Under the pieces are notes generated by a model that made no database searches, was not told the DNA's origin, and saw only the letters and a program-made list of their open reading frames with translations. Positions 10,604 to 21,959 of a DNA stretch of 64,000 nucleotides are shown one piece after another. This stretch comes from Gnetum montanum (Eukaryota > Streptophyta > Gnetopsida > Gnetales > Gnetaceae). Each line of letters opens with the position of its first letter. Positions within the stretch are counted from its first letter, which is position 1. The DNA lies in contig MNCI01033682.1 in the NCBI GenBank assembly GCA_015680685.1, positions 562,979 to 626,978 on the forward strand, in the 5' to 3' direction. Position numbers and translations under genes: made by a program.

Positions 10604-12839
10604 TGTCATACCCCAAAATCTCACTTAGATAATCCAAGTTTAATTATTTAGATCATATAACAAGGGCATGTGATGTCATAATGCTTATAATGAAAAATAA
10701 ACAATAATAACCATAAGCATTATAAATCTTAACCAACATACATGGTTAAACAATAACACATTAGAGCACTTTAAGTAGAAATTCCATTATCCATAAACCA
10801 TAACTAAACATAACATGTTTGTAATCTCAAAAGGCAGCTAATAATATCCAATGTCATGAAAGCTCAAATACATCATGATCATCATGATCACATATCAAAA
10901 TTTCAAAATATAAAGAAAAGTTACAAAGATCAAAATCCATCATCATTAAGCTTCTATCTTCTATCACTTGAATTTACATCCACACATGTAGGAATGGTTA
11001 GAAAAATTCTAGTAGAGCTAACCACCTTGGTGCATCTAGAATAAGTTGACAAACGTGCACATGTTGCATAAGAAGCTATCTCAAGATCTATGAGATAATA
11101 TACTAAAAATTCATATCCAAAACAAGAGATAAGAAAATTGAGATTGTACTAGAATTGATCATTTGCAAGGACTCTTGATTTGTAAAGGTCTTACCTATCT
11201 TGGATATTAGCAATCTTTCTCAAGGACTACTCAACCAATCTTACCTTTCTTGGATGAACCAAACCTAGAAACATAATTATATGGATTATCCAACCTTTAG
11301 TTTTACATTATGAATCCCAACCACAAGACATTGATAAGCAATGTGAGTAGACATTATTGGCTAGACAGTTCCCCCATAATGCTTATCCAATGTCACAACC
11401 TAAGTATAATCATAGGTAATGTGGGTCAAGCAAGGACATCAACCTTACCCCTCACAATGCTTACAATTGACACCTAGATCTGGCCACTTGGGGTATGATC
11501 ATAAGTGAGATGGGTCAAGTTCTAGAGGCCAACCTAGACATCCCAAATTCTTGCCCATTGATCCTATAGTCATCCATGATCAAGAGGTTAGAAAAAGGCA
11601 TGGAAGATTAAGCATACTCCAAAAATTATGAGAACAACATTAAAAAGGTAAGATAAGTAGTATCCACAAGATGACCATAAAAGTGGTATGTTTTACCTAA
11701 TCCTAGGTGTTTTTAGATGTGTTTCAAAGAGTTTAAGGTTTCCTAGGATCAAAGGGAACTTGTTTGAGTATAAAATGAAACCCTAGATCTCAATTTGGGA
11801 AGTTTTCTAAATAGCGTTGGTAGGTGAGATGTCTTAACCTACAAGGAGACATCTCTATTGAGACGTATCTAGTCCAAGAGAGATGAGAAGTTTTCTTCAC
11901 CAAAGAGACATCTCTGGCAATGTGTCCTCTCCACTAGAGAGATGTCTCCTACAATTCTTGGTGTTCTTAAAAAGACATCTCCTTGATCTCCAAGACATCT
12001 TGTTTGGTTAGAACAAAGGTGAAACAATTGCAAAAGATTACCAAAAGGATAATAATTTATTAGAGAATTTGGAAACATTGATGATAAAGCTGGTAATTAC
12101 AACAAAAGAACTAGATCATTGAAAATGAACAAGGAAAACAAATCTTGAACAGTTACTCTACGTTAAAAAACTGAGCTACAATGAAGATTGAATTGCAATG
12201 CACAAAGCTAAACATCAAGGATTTTAATCACCATAAAGAAGGAGGAAACAACTAATTAGAAAGAGTAATCAATGCCAGGGAGACATAGGAGCTTACACTT
12301 AAATACAAGATTACAAAATTCAGACAATATAGTAACAATGGATTTACTATGAGTTATCTCCAAAATAACATTCATGATAAATAAAAACGTTTAATAGGAG
12401 TTTGATAAGTAATAGATAATTCCTAGTTCACATAGCAAAAGCAAACAGAAGCAAAGCCTTATGAAAGTTATCAAACGTATGATATTTTTCCAAAACTTCA
12501 TGTTCTAGTTCATAGCATGTGTTACCTTCCATCAACCTATTCTTAGCAAGAGACACTAAGAAATTATTAGCATCCAAATCCAAAAGATCAATAAAACAAT
12601 ATTAACAAAGATTCTAATAGATATCAAAATAAGAATTTAAAATAGAAATGTTTCAAACGGAAATATCATAAAAATATAAGGCAAATTAAATAAATGATAA
12701 TTAAAATATTTTATAGTATAATGGAGCATAATCATTAATGTTTTCAAGGTGATGAGATGAAATTATCCACAAGGCTCAAATCAACAAAGATTAACAAAAG
12801 ATAAAGATAAATAAGGGATTAAAAATATAGGTTGTTACA
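10604..12839 (-). repeat. Element B 5' LTR, about 2.2 kb
   Basis: Runs on the minus strand from TGTAACAACC (12,839) to GGGGTATGACA (10,604), so it has canonical TG...CA ends and is followed by the PBS. Its first 447 bp are repeated in the 3' LTR. It contains AGACATCT cluster 2. The middle cannot be checked against the truncated 3' copy, so an internal insertion is possible. Confidence 0.7.
11825..12002. repeat. AGACATCT/AGATGTCT motif cluster 2
   Basis: Six exact octamers (four AGACATCT, two AGATGTCT) in about 180 bp, plus variants. Three include the TGTCTC/GAGACA hexamer known as the auxin-response core. It lies inside the element B 5' LTR. Confidence 0.75.
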
Positions 12840-13696
12840 AAAGTCATCTTTCAATTCAAGGAGACATCTTAGCCATGACTGAGATGTCTAGGATTCAAAT
12901 GAGATCACCTAGAAGTTGACAAAATGGTGAGATATCCTAGGTCATGAACAAGATATCTCAAGTATTTGCTTCTAGGTATTGTAGGAATTTCAATGAGAAA
13001 TTGAAGAAGAAAAAACCTATAAAGGTATGATAGCTTAAGAGCAAAGTAGTAAGAGATTAAGAAAGGATTTTATGCATCCTTGTGAAGTCTAGATTCTCAT
13101 ATTCTCTATCTTTTGATGTGTTGAGTAAGAATTATATATATCTTTGAGAATTCAAGGTCCTCATTTCTTCTATTCTTTGTTGTGTTTGTATTTTGAGCTC
13201 AAATAAAGGAATTTGAAAAGCTAGTTCAATTCTTCCTTATTCCTCATTTCACTATAATCTTGCCCTTAAGGGTTGGATGAGTTTCTAAAAGGAAATCATC
13301 CTTTGTAAAATTTGAGAGTTTTGAGACCTAAGGGTTTGATTGTCCTGAGAGCTTGGATGAGTTTCTTGAGAAAAATCATCCTTTGTAAAGCTTAAGAGAT
13401 TTTTGAGACCTAATGGTCCATTTTCCTTGATGGGTTGGTTGTGTTTCTTGAGAGAAATCATCCTTGGTAAAGCTAGAGAGCTTGTTGAGACATAAGGATC
13501 TATTATAATTGAAGCCTTGTATAGGTTGCGGTGTCATTGAAACGTCATTTTAAGCAATAAAGTCTAGAGATGAGTAAAGATTCTACCCTTTGGTTATGGA
13601 AGTACCTAAGTTTGGAAACCATGTAAATCTGCAATAGTAAAAGTTTGGCATTGTGAGATTGAACTTATTCAACCCCCTCTAAGTTCTTAATCTTCA
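12840..13696 (+). repeat. Copia-type LTR right part, with motif cluster 3
   Basis: The stretch begins where the element B LTR ends. It carries AGACATCT and AGATGTCT (12,860-12,900) and AGATATCTC variants, a TATA-like CCTATAAAGG near 13,016-13,025, and ends cttattcaaccccctctaag ... TCTTCA. That end closely resembles the end of element H's LTR (cttattcatccccc ... CCTCA). A degenerate PBS follows. It is therefore a 5' LTR, or its right part, on the plus strand, probably of element C. Confidence 0.65.
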
Positions 13697-13698
13697 AG

Positions 13699-13710
13699 TA
13701 ATATCATAGT
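13699..13710 (+). promoter_or_regulatory. Degenerate primer binding site
   Basis: TAATATCATAGT matches 8 of 12 bases of the iMet primer site TGGTATCAGAGC and lies two bases after the LTR end CA, the same spacing as in element H. Confidence 0.5.
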
Positions 13711-14321
13711 CTTGTACTCTCGGTGTGAGTGTTATAACTTGGGATGGGCTATGCAAGGAACATCTTACAACAAGACACCAATGTTCGATGGNCGATGCTA
13801 GATGTTAAAATTCTAACATAAGATATCAAAATTGATTTGACATAAAATGTTAGAAGTTGGAAAAAAAGTTAACATCAAACATCAAAAATGATCTTAATGC
13901 TTAACATCAAAAATCTAACACAAGACATCAAAACTAGTTTAACACAAAACATCATAACCTAAGGATAGAATCAATGCTAAAGTTGACATTGAACATTGAA
14001 ACTAAAAGTAGAGCCAAAATGGTGCTGCAGATGATGTGGGACATAAAAGCTAAACTACTAAAGATAGCTTTAAAAGATGAAAAGCCATAGAATGTACCCC
14101 AAGTGTTTTAGTTAAGCTGAAAAAGTCAAAGTGGATACAATAGTATCCATCTAAGATGGATTGTCATACTTCAAAATTCATTGATTTAAAGAATCCCTAC
14201 ATCTAAGCCTTCCAATATATAAATTTAGTTCCATCGAACATTGGTGTCTTGTTGTAAGATGTTCCTTGCATAGCCCATCCCATGTTATAACACTCACACC
14301 GAGAGTACAAGACTATGATAT
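13701..14321. repeat. 91-bp inverted repeat bounded by single Ns
   Basis: 13,701-13,791 and 14,231-14,321 are reverse complements with one mismatch in 91. A single N follows each arm (13,792 and 14,322). Flipping 13,793-14,321 would turn the repeat into an ordinary 91-bp contig overlap, so I read this as a scaffolding inversion rather than biology. Confidence 0.9.
13793..14230. repeat. AACATCAAA-rich stretch
   Basis: About ten AACATCAAA, GACATCAAA or closely related words lie in 13,800-14,000. The sequence after 14,323 carries the same word on the other strand (TTTGATGTC), which supports the view that this segment is inverted in the assembly. Confidence 0.6.
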
Positions 14322-14322
14322 N

Positions 14323-15270
14323 AATGTCAAACTTACTTTTGACATTCAATGTCATCTTGTATTTAGCTTTTGATGTCTTTTATGAAACTTTCAATGTTTG
14401 ATGTCAAATTTTTCTCTTTGCATCATTTCTCCTCTTTAGAATCTTCTAGAAGCTTTTGGAAGATTCTGTGGGCCACACCACATCATTCCTACATGGTCTA
14501 TGAGGCATTTTTAGCCTATATATAGGAAGAGATCCCTAAATGTAAAGGAATTGCCTTTTTGGGTTAGGCTCTCATATTATGTTAAGAAGTGCTTTGCTTC
14601 TAAGAGATCTGTTAAGAAACTTCAGCTCTCTTTCTGCTTTTCCACTTTTCCTTATTGATATATTACATCTCTTTCATTCTATCCTCATGGCACATGAGGA
14701 TTTACTAAGAATCAGATTAACACACTAATATGATCTCTCCTTTACAATTTTTAGTTGCTAAACTTGTTATTATTCCTATTAGATTTACATTAGTGCACTC
14801 ATTAGAGTAAAAATGGGGTAATATAGCTCCTTGTCAAATGCTTCTAATCCCTAGTACATTTCTTGGAACATATCTTTATAGGTTTTTTTCATTGCTTTAG
14901 TTTAGATCTTCTATTTTTGGATCTTTTGTCTCTGGTTTTGCCCAGATTTGCTCTAGATCTATTTTCCTCACATTTTCCTTCTTAGTTTGCATGTGTTAGT
15001 AATAGATTTGTTTCCTTTTTGCACTATTTTTAAGCATGTCATGCATTTCTATTATGATGTGTCTTCTCTCTATTTAGACATCTCTTATTGGCTATTTTGT
15101 GCATGTAACTATTTTGCTTGGTATTCGCTAATGTTGGAAAAACATCTAGCTCATATTCTAAATTCATCCTTCGATCCCCAAGTTCCCTTTCGATTTAAGG
15201 GAGTTTATTTGAAAGGTTAGTTTTCCTGGACCTTTTGGTGACCACAAACTACCTAGCTTAGTTTTTGTAT
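14323..15270 (+). other. LTR-like promoter region
   Basis: No coding domain is supported. It has TGATGTC words at the left, then a strong TATA-like CCTATATATAGG (14,515-14,526) followed by T- and CT-rich sequence, as in an LTR U3-R junction. A 77-codon open frame at 14,987-15,220 has no recognisable domain. Confidence 0.4.
14515..14526 (+). promoter_or_regulatory. TATA-box candidate
   Basis: CCTATATATAGG sits in a region with LTR-like composition, upstream of the copia gag of element C. It is a palindrome, so strand is inferred from the neighbouring gene. Confidence 0.45.
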
Positions 15271-15329
15271 TAGGTTGTATTAGTTTTCAGCTCATTACGA
15301 CAATTCCTCTTACAACAAATACATCCATC

Positions 15330-16250
15330 CAACTTTGAGTGAGATAACTACTTTCAAGGAAATCATCCTCATTCGTAAAACAAGAGGTAAGTAGTATCTT
15401 GAAGATAAGAGAAAACTTATATTTGATTCTAAAGCTAGAAATTATCTTTATTGTGCACTTAGTAAACTAGAGTTCAATAGAATACCTAGATGTAAAACTA
15501 CTAAAGAAATTTGGGATGTTTTAGAAGATACATATGAAGAAACTTCTATAGTTAAAGTATCTAAACTTTTAGTTCTTCAAAGTAAATATGATAAACTCAA
15601 AATAAAAAAGGAAGAAAGGATGAATGATTATTTCTCTAAGGCTAATGATATAGTTGTTTCCATTAGGGAACAAGAAAATATTTGCCCAAAAGTAAAGTTA
15701 TTATTAAGATGATTAGAACTTTACAACATAACTTTAGATCCAAAGTTACGACCATGGAAGAAATTAGAGATTTCACCACCTTGAAATTTAAAGAGTTATA
15801 AAGTATATTTGTGGAATATGAGATGACTCTCATAAGCAAAGGAATAATCAAAGTAAAGTCCATTTCCCTCAAAACCTTTGCAAAGAATTTTGTTAAGATA
15901 AAAGATCATTTGATAATGATAAAAATAGTGATGATAAATTAACTCGCTTATCAAAATGGGTAAAGAGTCTTCTAGCACCAAAAGGAAAGAGAATCATTTA
16001 GACAAGCAAAAATGGTAAGGAAAAAGGTAAGTAGTTCAAAAATTATATTTCTTATACATGTACTATAAAATGTTGGTATGTTATGGAACAAGTCATTTGG
16101 GGACCGAATGTTGTAGTGCTAATAGCTTGTAGAAAAAGGAGTCCATCAAGAAAGAAAAGAAAGAAAAAAATTTACACACCAACTGGGATTATGAATATAG
16201 TGAGGAGGAAGTTGATGATAGTTCAATTGAATTGCATCTTCTTTGCATGA
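15330..16250 (+). pseudogene. Element C copia gag, broken
   Basis: An open reading stretch near 15,420-15,710 gives SKARNYLYCALSKLEFNRIP, KEIWDVLEDTYEE, VSKLLVLQSKYDKLKI and ERMNDYFSKANDIVVSI. This is the UBN2/Ty1-copia gag core (family AKEIWDxLxxTYEGT and ESIxEMFxRFxxIVN). Frameshifts follow after 15,710. A zinc knuckle lies at 16,071-16,111 and an acidic stretch (YEYSEEEVDDSS) at about 16,195-16,230. Gag packages the element RNA. It precedes protease and integrase remnants in copia order. Confidence 0.85.
16071..16111 (+). other. Element C zinc knuckle with one-base deletion
   Basis: Codons spell C-W, then C-YGTS-H-LGTE-C. Restoring one base between the first and second Cys would give the C-x2-C-x4-H-x4-C spacing in 42 nt; here it spans 41. 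It is the Gag nucleocapsid RNA-binding motif. Confidence 0.75.
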
Positions 16251-16629
16251 CCTTTGTACATGAATATTCCATTAGTGATCAAGCAAATGACAAATGAATT
16301 TGAAGATATGAATCTCATCAATGAGAGGTTCATAGAAGGGAAGGAGATCCTACAAGTTATGTTGAGACAAGAAAGTGATCCAAATGATAAAAGAGGATTG
16401 GAAAATAATCCTCATATTGAAGCATATACAAGCATTTCACCAAAATGGAGATATTTACTCAAGTTTGAACATCTAGCCTGAATGAGAAAAACCATGTTAT
16501 TACAGTGAAAAGTTTGAACATGCACAATCCTACTATCATTTATGGTTAAAACACTATAACTTGACTACTTGGTCTTATCAAAAGGAGCTAAGAAATGATT
16601 TCTTATAGATGAGGAAAGTTTGGAGACCT

Positions 16630-16770
16630 AAAGAGAAACAACTGAAGAAAGAAATGTTTGTACATGTTGCACTCTTGGCTAATAAAATAACCACTTTGTA
16701 TAATGATAATGGATGCTCTAAGATTATTGAATAAAACCATGGTAACTATTATTTTTAGAGATGATGCGAA
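16630..16770 (+). pseudogene. Element C copia protease remnant
   Basis: The frame reads VWRPKEKQLKKEMFVHVALL, then LYNDNGCSKII at about 16,696-16,728. The copia protease site is WYLDSGCSxHM, so D-S-G has become D-N-G. A stop follows. It lies between gag and the integrase remnant. Confidence 0.75.
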
Positions 16771-16914
16771 GAATGAAACTAAAGGTATTGATAATATTGA
16801 AGGCAAACATCAGGAACAAGTTAAGGGAATACTCAATGGCCTTGAAAAAAAACTCCAATAAGTTGTTTCTCCATGAAAAATTTGTTTATGCCTTGAATTA
16901 ATAAGAAATCTTTA

Positions 16915-17160
16915 GTTAGTTCTTTTTTGTGTTTTAGAGATAAATGTTTTATATTAAAGATTCCTAGGCTAATAAGGTTATACTCTGTTAGCGATATTTT
17001 TAGATAGATGGATGATGGTATAATAAATAGGAGTAAAACAAAAGAGTTGTGGAATTTGGTGCCTACATTTCACAAATAGAGCTATAGAGTTTCAATGAAG
17101 CTAGAAAAGATGGAATTTAGTAATGAAAAAATATTTAAATCAATGAGATATGGAAACTTA
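16915..17160 (+). pseudogene. Element C integrase C-terminal remnant
   Basis: The plus strand reads CFRDKCFILK, then a segment ending SVSDIFR. This aligns with the copia integrase tail (FGCKCFILN ... DEGIFLGYS). The catalytic core upstream of it is not recognisable. A basic, stop-rich continuation follows. Confidence 0.5.
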
Positions 17161-17429
17161 TTCTCAAATCCAATAACAAGAAAGTAATTAAAATAAAATA
17201 AGCATTTAGAAATAAATTAATGTAAGCAGCAACATTGCCAAGAACAAGGATTGATCAATTACAATCCTTGTTCGATTACAAAAGGACATAACCATTTAAA
17301 AGTAAGTCTATGTTGAAAAAGTTGAGGTCTCAAAGAGGGTAGTGGTGTTATAACTTGCTTCATCAAACATTTTTATACTAATTATAGAAATTTATGTTGA
17401 AAATGTTTAAATTGTGGGACTACAAGAAC

Positions 17430-17745
17430 TTTTCTATTATTTAAATGAAACTAATGATTGGAGTCTTTGGTATCCAAGGAACTTAATACTTAATCTTGTT
17501 GGGGTATTATAATGCAAATTGGGTAGTATGATATGATGACTATCATTGCACTAGTGGTAGCTAGTTGTTCTTTGAAAATGTCTTGTATCTTGGGAAACCA
17601 AAAAATTAGAATTCTACAATTCTTTCTATAGTAGAACTAGAGTATGTTTGAGCAAGAAGTTGGTGTGCAAGAATTCATTGGATAAAGGTAACACTCAAAT
17701 ATATGGGGATAGGACCCTATCTTACCTAGTAAGTGAGGTATGTCT
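17430..17745 (+). pseudogene. Element C copia RNase H, broken
   Basis: The frame reads YYLNETNDWSLWYPRN, LVGYYNANWV, YHCTSGS, then ENVLYLGKPKN and SIVELEYV followed by ARSWCARIHWIKVTLKYMGI. The family pattern is RYLKGTxxxGLWYP, LVGYSDADWAG, STSGxxFxL, SWSSKKQN, STAEAEY. RNase H comes last in copia pol. RT, which should lie between 17,160 and 17,430, has no room to exist and must be deleted. Confidence 0.85.
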
Positions 17746-18220
17746 TTCACTCTCTTTTGCTTAGATAGGACAATCTAGAATAGGACATTTAAAATCTCTA
17801 TATTTGTTAGTAATGAATATGAGACATTTTTGCTTCTACAAATGTTTGATAGTCATTCTTGAAACCCCTCACTTTTGTTTTCAAAAGCTCTACCTGCCAC
17901 TAATCCAATATATGAAAATTCAAGATAAGACATCCCATTGGTCATCAAGGTATCTTAGATGAGATGTACCAGTGGAAGATGAGAAATATTGAGCAAGATA
18001 TCTCATTGTCACCTAAGACATCCTAGCCAAAGCCAAGACATCTTGACTATTTTATTGAAAACTTAGGTAAGACATCTCATAGCCTGATGAGATGTCTCAC
18101 CTATATAAAATTTATTTTATAAATGTCTCTTCCTCATTCCAAAATATAAATATGTCTTAGCTTAACTTTCTAATGCACTTATTCTTTCTAAGATGACCTA
18201 CTATAGATGTCTAAATCTTC
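17746..18220 (+). repeat. Element C 3' LTR part, motif cluster 4
   Basis: Directly after RNase H. Exact AGACATCT or AGATGTCT occur at about 18,045, 18,070, 18,092 and 18,207, with many variants (AAGACATCCC, AGATATCTC) from 17,920. TGTCTC/GAGACA occurs three times. Position and composition match the U3 of the LTR family at 58 and 62 kb. The right end is not defined. Confidence 0.6.
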
Positions 18221-20400
18221 TTCTAGTAGTAGCAACACCTTCATCTAGCTTGGTTTTCAAGGCTCATGAAACTTCAAGGTAGCCTTAATAAAAAAACTAA
18301 GGGAAAGAAGGGAATGAAAACAAGTAGAGGTAATTAGTATGAACTCCAATTTTAATGTTCTAATGCTTGAAATAAGACATTTGATATATTGGAGGCACAT
18401 TATTTATAGGGGTATGTTAGGGATGTTTGCATGGACACATATCTTCAGACATCCTCTACTCATTAGTCTCATAATTCACCAAGTAGGTGTTCCCATTTCC
18501 AATCTTTCCATCCTCAAAGGGAATAGCAGTCTTGCTGAATACTCTAAGAAAAGGAGTACTTCTCACACTGATACAATAGCTTCTTCATCTTCATAAGCAT
18601 TAGGTAGACAAACACTAGCTTGACCATCTTCATAGACATTAGTTGGATAGACCTCTTATGTACTAATACAACTTTGATACTCCAAATTAGTTGGTGCTCA
18701 GGTTGGTGCATCCATGAAGTAGGCCTTTTGCTCTATCATCAAGACAATTGGGAAGCTTGGTAGAAACCTGAAACATCTCAAAAAGAGGTTATATTCAAAG
18801 ATATTCCTCCATTTCCCATATTTTGCGAAGGTTAGAACTTCTCATTGGACAGAGAGTGAGGATGGGATAAAGATAGTTCAACATGCCATGATATTTGATC
18901 CATCTAGAGTCTATGACTATAGTAATGCAACAAAAAATTTTGAGTTATTTTTTAGCCCCAAAAGCTAAAGTATGCAAGATTGTAGGTCATGAACTACATA
19001 TATTACATTTATAATAAAATCTTGCCTCGAGTTTGGAAATGAAAGTTACAAATTTGCAACATGAATATTTGGTGGTGTTTCATTGGCCCCTCTTTGTTGA
19101 TGTTTAGAGGATTAACTTAAGAGACATTGATAAAAAACACAAAACATCATTGCAGGTTTATCACCAATGTTCCCTCTCCATGCTTGATTTAATAGTGTTA
19201 AACCATGCCAAATAGTACATGTGATAATGGGATAAAATATGATGAGGAAAAAGATGGCAAAGGTGGTATTTGGCTACAAGGGAATGATCTTGAGTATTGG
19301 TAATGAGTTTCAAATGTTGACATCATGGCTATGATATGGAATTAATATGTTGATTAATCAATTAAGGCTTCACACTTCATGCTTTCAAAGTGTTGGTCAC
19401 TTGGTAATGTGTTTTAGGAACCAACACCTCACTCCGAGGCATCCTTGGCCACTAGGCTCTCCCCTTTGCATGTACGGAGCAATTGGTTTATCTTTTTAGG
19501 CTTTGACTATTCAACTTCTTAGTAATTTATTTCCCCCTTTTTTTGGGGGAAGGGGATGAAAACTTCGTTAGGTTTCCTTACCAAGGTTACTTTTGATTAA
19601 GTTTTCCCATCGAATGAGATGTGTTACATTTGATGGAATTAATGGTGGAGCATAACGAAGTGATATCATATGGCCACAATGCATGAGCATCAAACATTGA
19701 TCATCATTATTATTTAGGATAGGAAGGTTATGATTAGGCTACATGGTTGGACTCAAGAAGATGTAATAAGAATGCAGTGGGATAAATACTCTTGGTATGG
19801 TAGGACAGACTCACCAAATCTTGCACATCAAGATCACATGATGACTTGCTACCATAATGAGTTGCATCTTCATGATGACTTTATGCTTTATCATGTAGGC
19901 ACAACTCTAAGAGAACAAGAAAACCAAACAAGGAAAACATGTTGTTACAATACAATGCATAAGGCCATATAGAATTATTAGTAAACTAGGCTACCAAGGC
20001 TCACCAATGTTACAAATTTTTTACAATTCATATCTTGTGTAAAAAGAGGTGTTGTAGTCTTACTTATTGTTGGTTGCCAAGGTTATTAATGTTAATTTCT
20101 AGTTCTCATGGGCTACATGTAGTAAGGCTTTAGGTAGGAATGACTGCTCGAATTGGCTAACTCATTCCCATTCATGTTTGCTACCCGGAAGGCTTCGTTG
20201 CCATAGGCCTTAGTGGTCAAGAGAGGTCATTCCTAGTTAGCTGAGAATTTGTTCACATGCTCACAAATAGCCTTGAGGCCACGTCTCCTTTCTTAATCAT
20301 GTGCTTGTTCAAGTTATGGTGGTGTTGATATTTCTACCCCTCTTGGTACTGCTTAACATGAATAAGCGTTCATACCCATTTCTCCTCCACGGAGTCTAGG
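18221..20400. other. Unassigned region with short plus-strand open frames
   Basis: 18,339-18,596 (85 codons) and 19,730-19,972 (80 codons) are open on the plus strand. A further readable stretch at about 18,740-18,960 contains NLKHLKKRLYSKIF and FDPSRVYDY. I do not recognise any of these. The first could be an envelope-position ORF downstream of a copia pol, but its motifs do not prove it. C- and G-runs occur near 19,533-19,560. From about 20,100 the sequence should include the 3' LTR of element D. Confidence 0.3.
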
Positions 20401-20439
20401 TCCATGGTACGTAACTTCTAGTTATATTCATCATTGATA

Positions 20440-21125
20440 AATTCTGACAAGGCTACTTGGAGTGACAAAAATTACAATTTAAGAGGTAAAATAGCTTCAA
20501 AATCATAAACCAGGCTATATGTGGTTACACCGGTTGGGGTATGGAATGTGGTTCAAATGGCCCAAAGTGCATGGACAAGCCTCTCATGCCACTTAAGTTT
20601 GCTATTGTTCAACATCTTCTTGAGAAAGTTTATGATGGCCTTATTGCTTGCTTTAGCTTGCTAATTAACCTAAGGGTAGTATGGTGACAAGAAGGAGTGC
20701 TTCATGCCTAGGTCATGAAAAAAGTTTTTCATTTCTTAGCTACTAAATTATGGTCCATTATCTATGACTATAGTCATAGGTATATCAAAGTAGGATACTG
20801 TGTTTTTGAGTATGAATGTATAAACTTATTCAAATGTTATCTTACTTAAGGGAATAGCTTCAATTTACTTTGTGAAGTATTCAGTTACAGTGATAATAAA
20901 TCTATGCCTTGTGGAAGACTTAGGCATTATAGGTCCAATGATATCTAAACCCCACCACTTAAACGACCAAGTTATTTGAGTAGTGTGTCACTCAATTGTT
21001 GGCATGTGTATGAGGTTGCTATGCCATTGAAAAGTTTCACAAGTTTTATCCTTTTGTAGATAGTCATTTTTCATATAGGGCCAACAATAGCCTATCCATA
21101 TGATTTTAGTAGCCATCGCTCTAGG
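20440..21125 (-). pseudogene. Element D integrase, broken
   Basis: Minus reading: ATKIIWIGYCWPYMKND and KTCETFQWH (zinc region), WWGLDIIGPIMPKSS, TVTEYFTK then IEAIPLS, VIDNGP, FLSPYYP, QAKASNKAIINFLKKMLNNS, KWHERLVHALWAI, TPTGVTTYSLVYDFEAILPL. Asp of the ATDYFTK block is Glu, Asp of DNG is kept, and the third catalytic Glu (family NGQAEA) is Lys. It is therefore catalytically dead even if frames were restored. The motif order is otherwise complete. Confidence 0.9.
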
Positions 21126-21527
21126 TCCTATATGTCCCCCACATACACCCTCATGAACTTGCTCTTAGATTGTATGAGCTTTGATTTTACCTAAGCATAG
21201 TAACAATATGTCATCATAGGATTGTCGACATAATGTGTTATCACCTACTATGGCATATTATTTTGATCATTTACATACAATGTCCTTTTGAGCAACATTT
21301 AGGCCTTGTGAAGGTTCACCATACATAAGGTGAAACTTGATATCATTGTACCACTTGTTTGTAGGAGCAGTATGCACTACAACCACAAAGGTATCCTTAG
21401 TGTTCAGCATGATGGAAATAGCATAACCTAGAGTTAAGGTGGATAACTTACCAAACACATATGATATCACACTAAGGGCTAACATTGAAATGGAATTGGC
21501 TATGGTGTTCTTGGTTCAAGGTATGTG
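21126..21527 (-). pseudogene. Element D RNase H-integrase linker
   Basis: A 72-codon open stretch (21,267-21,485) reads TNKWYNDIKFHLMYGEPSQG and continues below it as YAIVGDNTLCRQSYDDILL and EQVHEGVCGGHIGPRAMATK. This is the conserved segment leading into the integrase HHCC zinc domain of Tat elements (VHEGVCGGH supplies His residues). Confidence 0.8.
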
Positions 21528-21860
21528 CTAGATATAAATGTCTATAAATTGTTGCATTATTTTCTTTCCTAGGTCATAGTAAGGATGCAAATGTTTGGTT
21601 TTACATGCATAAACCTCGATTACTTGATTTACCACAAGTTTTGAGTTACCTTTAATCATTAAGTGTTTTATTCCTTGGTTACGAGCTATCATCATCTCTC
21701 TAATCAAATCCTCATACTTTGCCACATTGTTGGTACATGGAAATTCAAAATGATAAATGAAGGATTGGATTTCACCAGATGGGAGTGTTATGATGACTAC
21801 GACATTGGCCCCATGAGTAGTTGAAGCTTTGTCAAAGTGCATGACCACCTCATAGTTCTT
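21528..21860 (-). pseudogene. Element D second (archaeal-type) RNase H
   Basis: A 106-codon open frame: VMHFDKASTTHGANVVVIIT, FPCTNNVAKYEDLIREMMIA, GIKHLMIKGNSKLVVNQVIE. The family pattern is FDGA, TNNxAEYEAL and GDSxLVxxQV. Catalytic-site residues are partly lost (AKYED for AEYEA, GNSKLV for GDSQLV). This extra RNase H next to integrase distinguishes Tat-type gypsy elements. Confidence 0.88.
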
Positions 21861-21959
21861 GGGTACTTGGCTAATGATGTTAACATATTCATTATGGAAT
21901 TCAGTGTCTATGGTTTCATGATCATCAACTAGTGAAATAATGAGTCATGTGACTATGGC

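Larger units (their letters stand above)
9053..12839 (-). mobile_element. Element B: gag-only Ty3/gypsy element
   Basis: On the minus strand the order is 5' LTR (12,839-10,604), an initiator-Met-type primer site, gag (10,553-9,607), a polypurine tract, and a truncated 3' LTR (9,498-9,053). PBS and PPT are only about 1.1 kb apart, leaving no room for pol. The 446-bp blocks 9,053-9,498 and 12,393-12,839 are clear direct repeats. This is the layout described for TR-GAG non-autonomous plant elements. Whether it was born compact or deleted pol later cannot be decided from one copy. Confidence 0.8.

Noticed and set aside
13701-14321. Genuine palindromic or foldback element at 13.7-14.3 kb
   Set aside because: Arms end exactly at single Ns and flipping the insert gives strand-consistent sequence; an assembly inversion explains it better.
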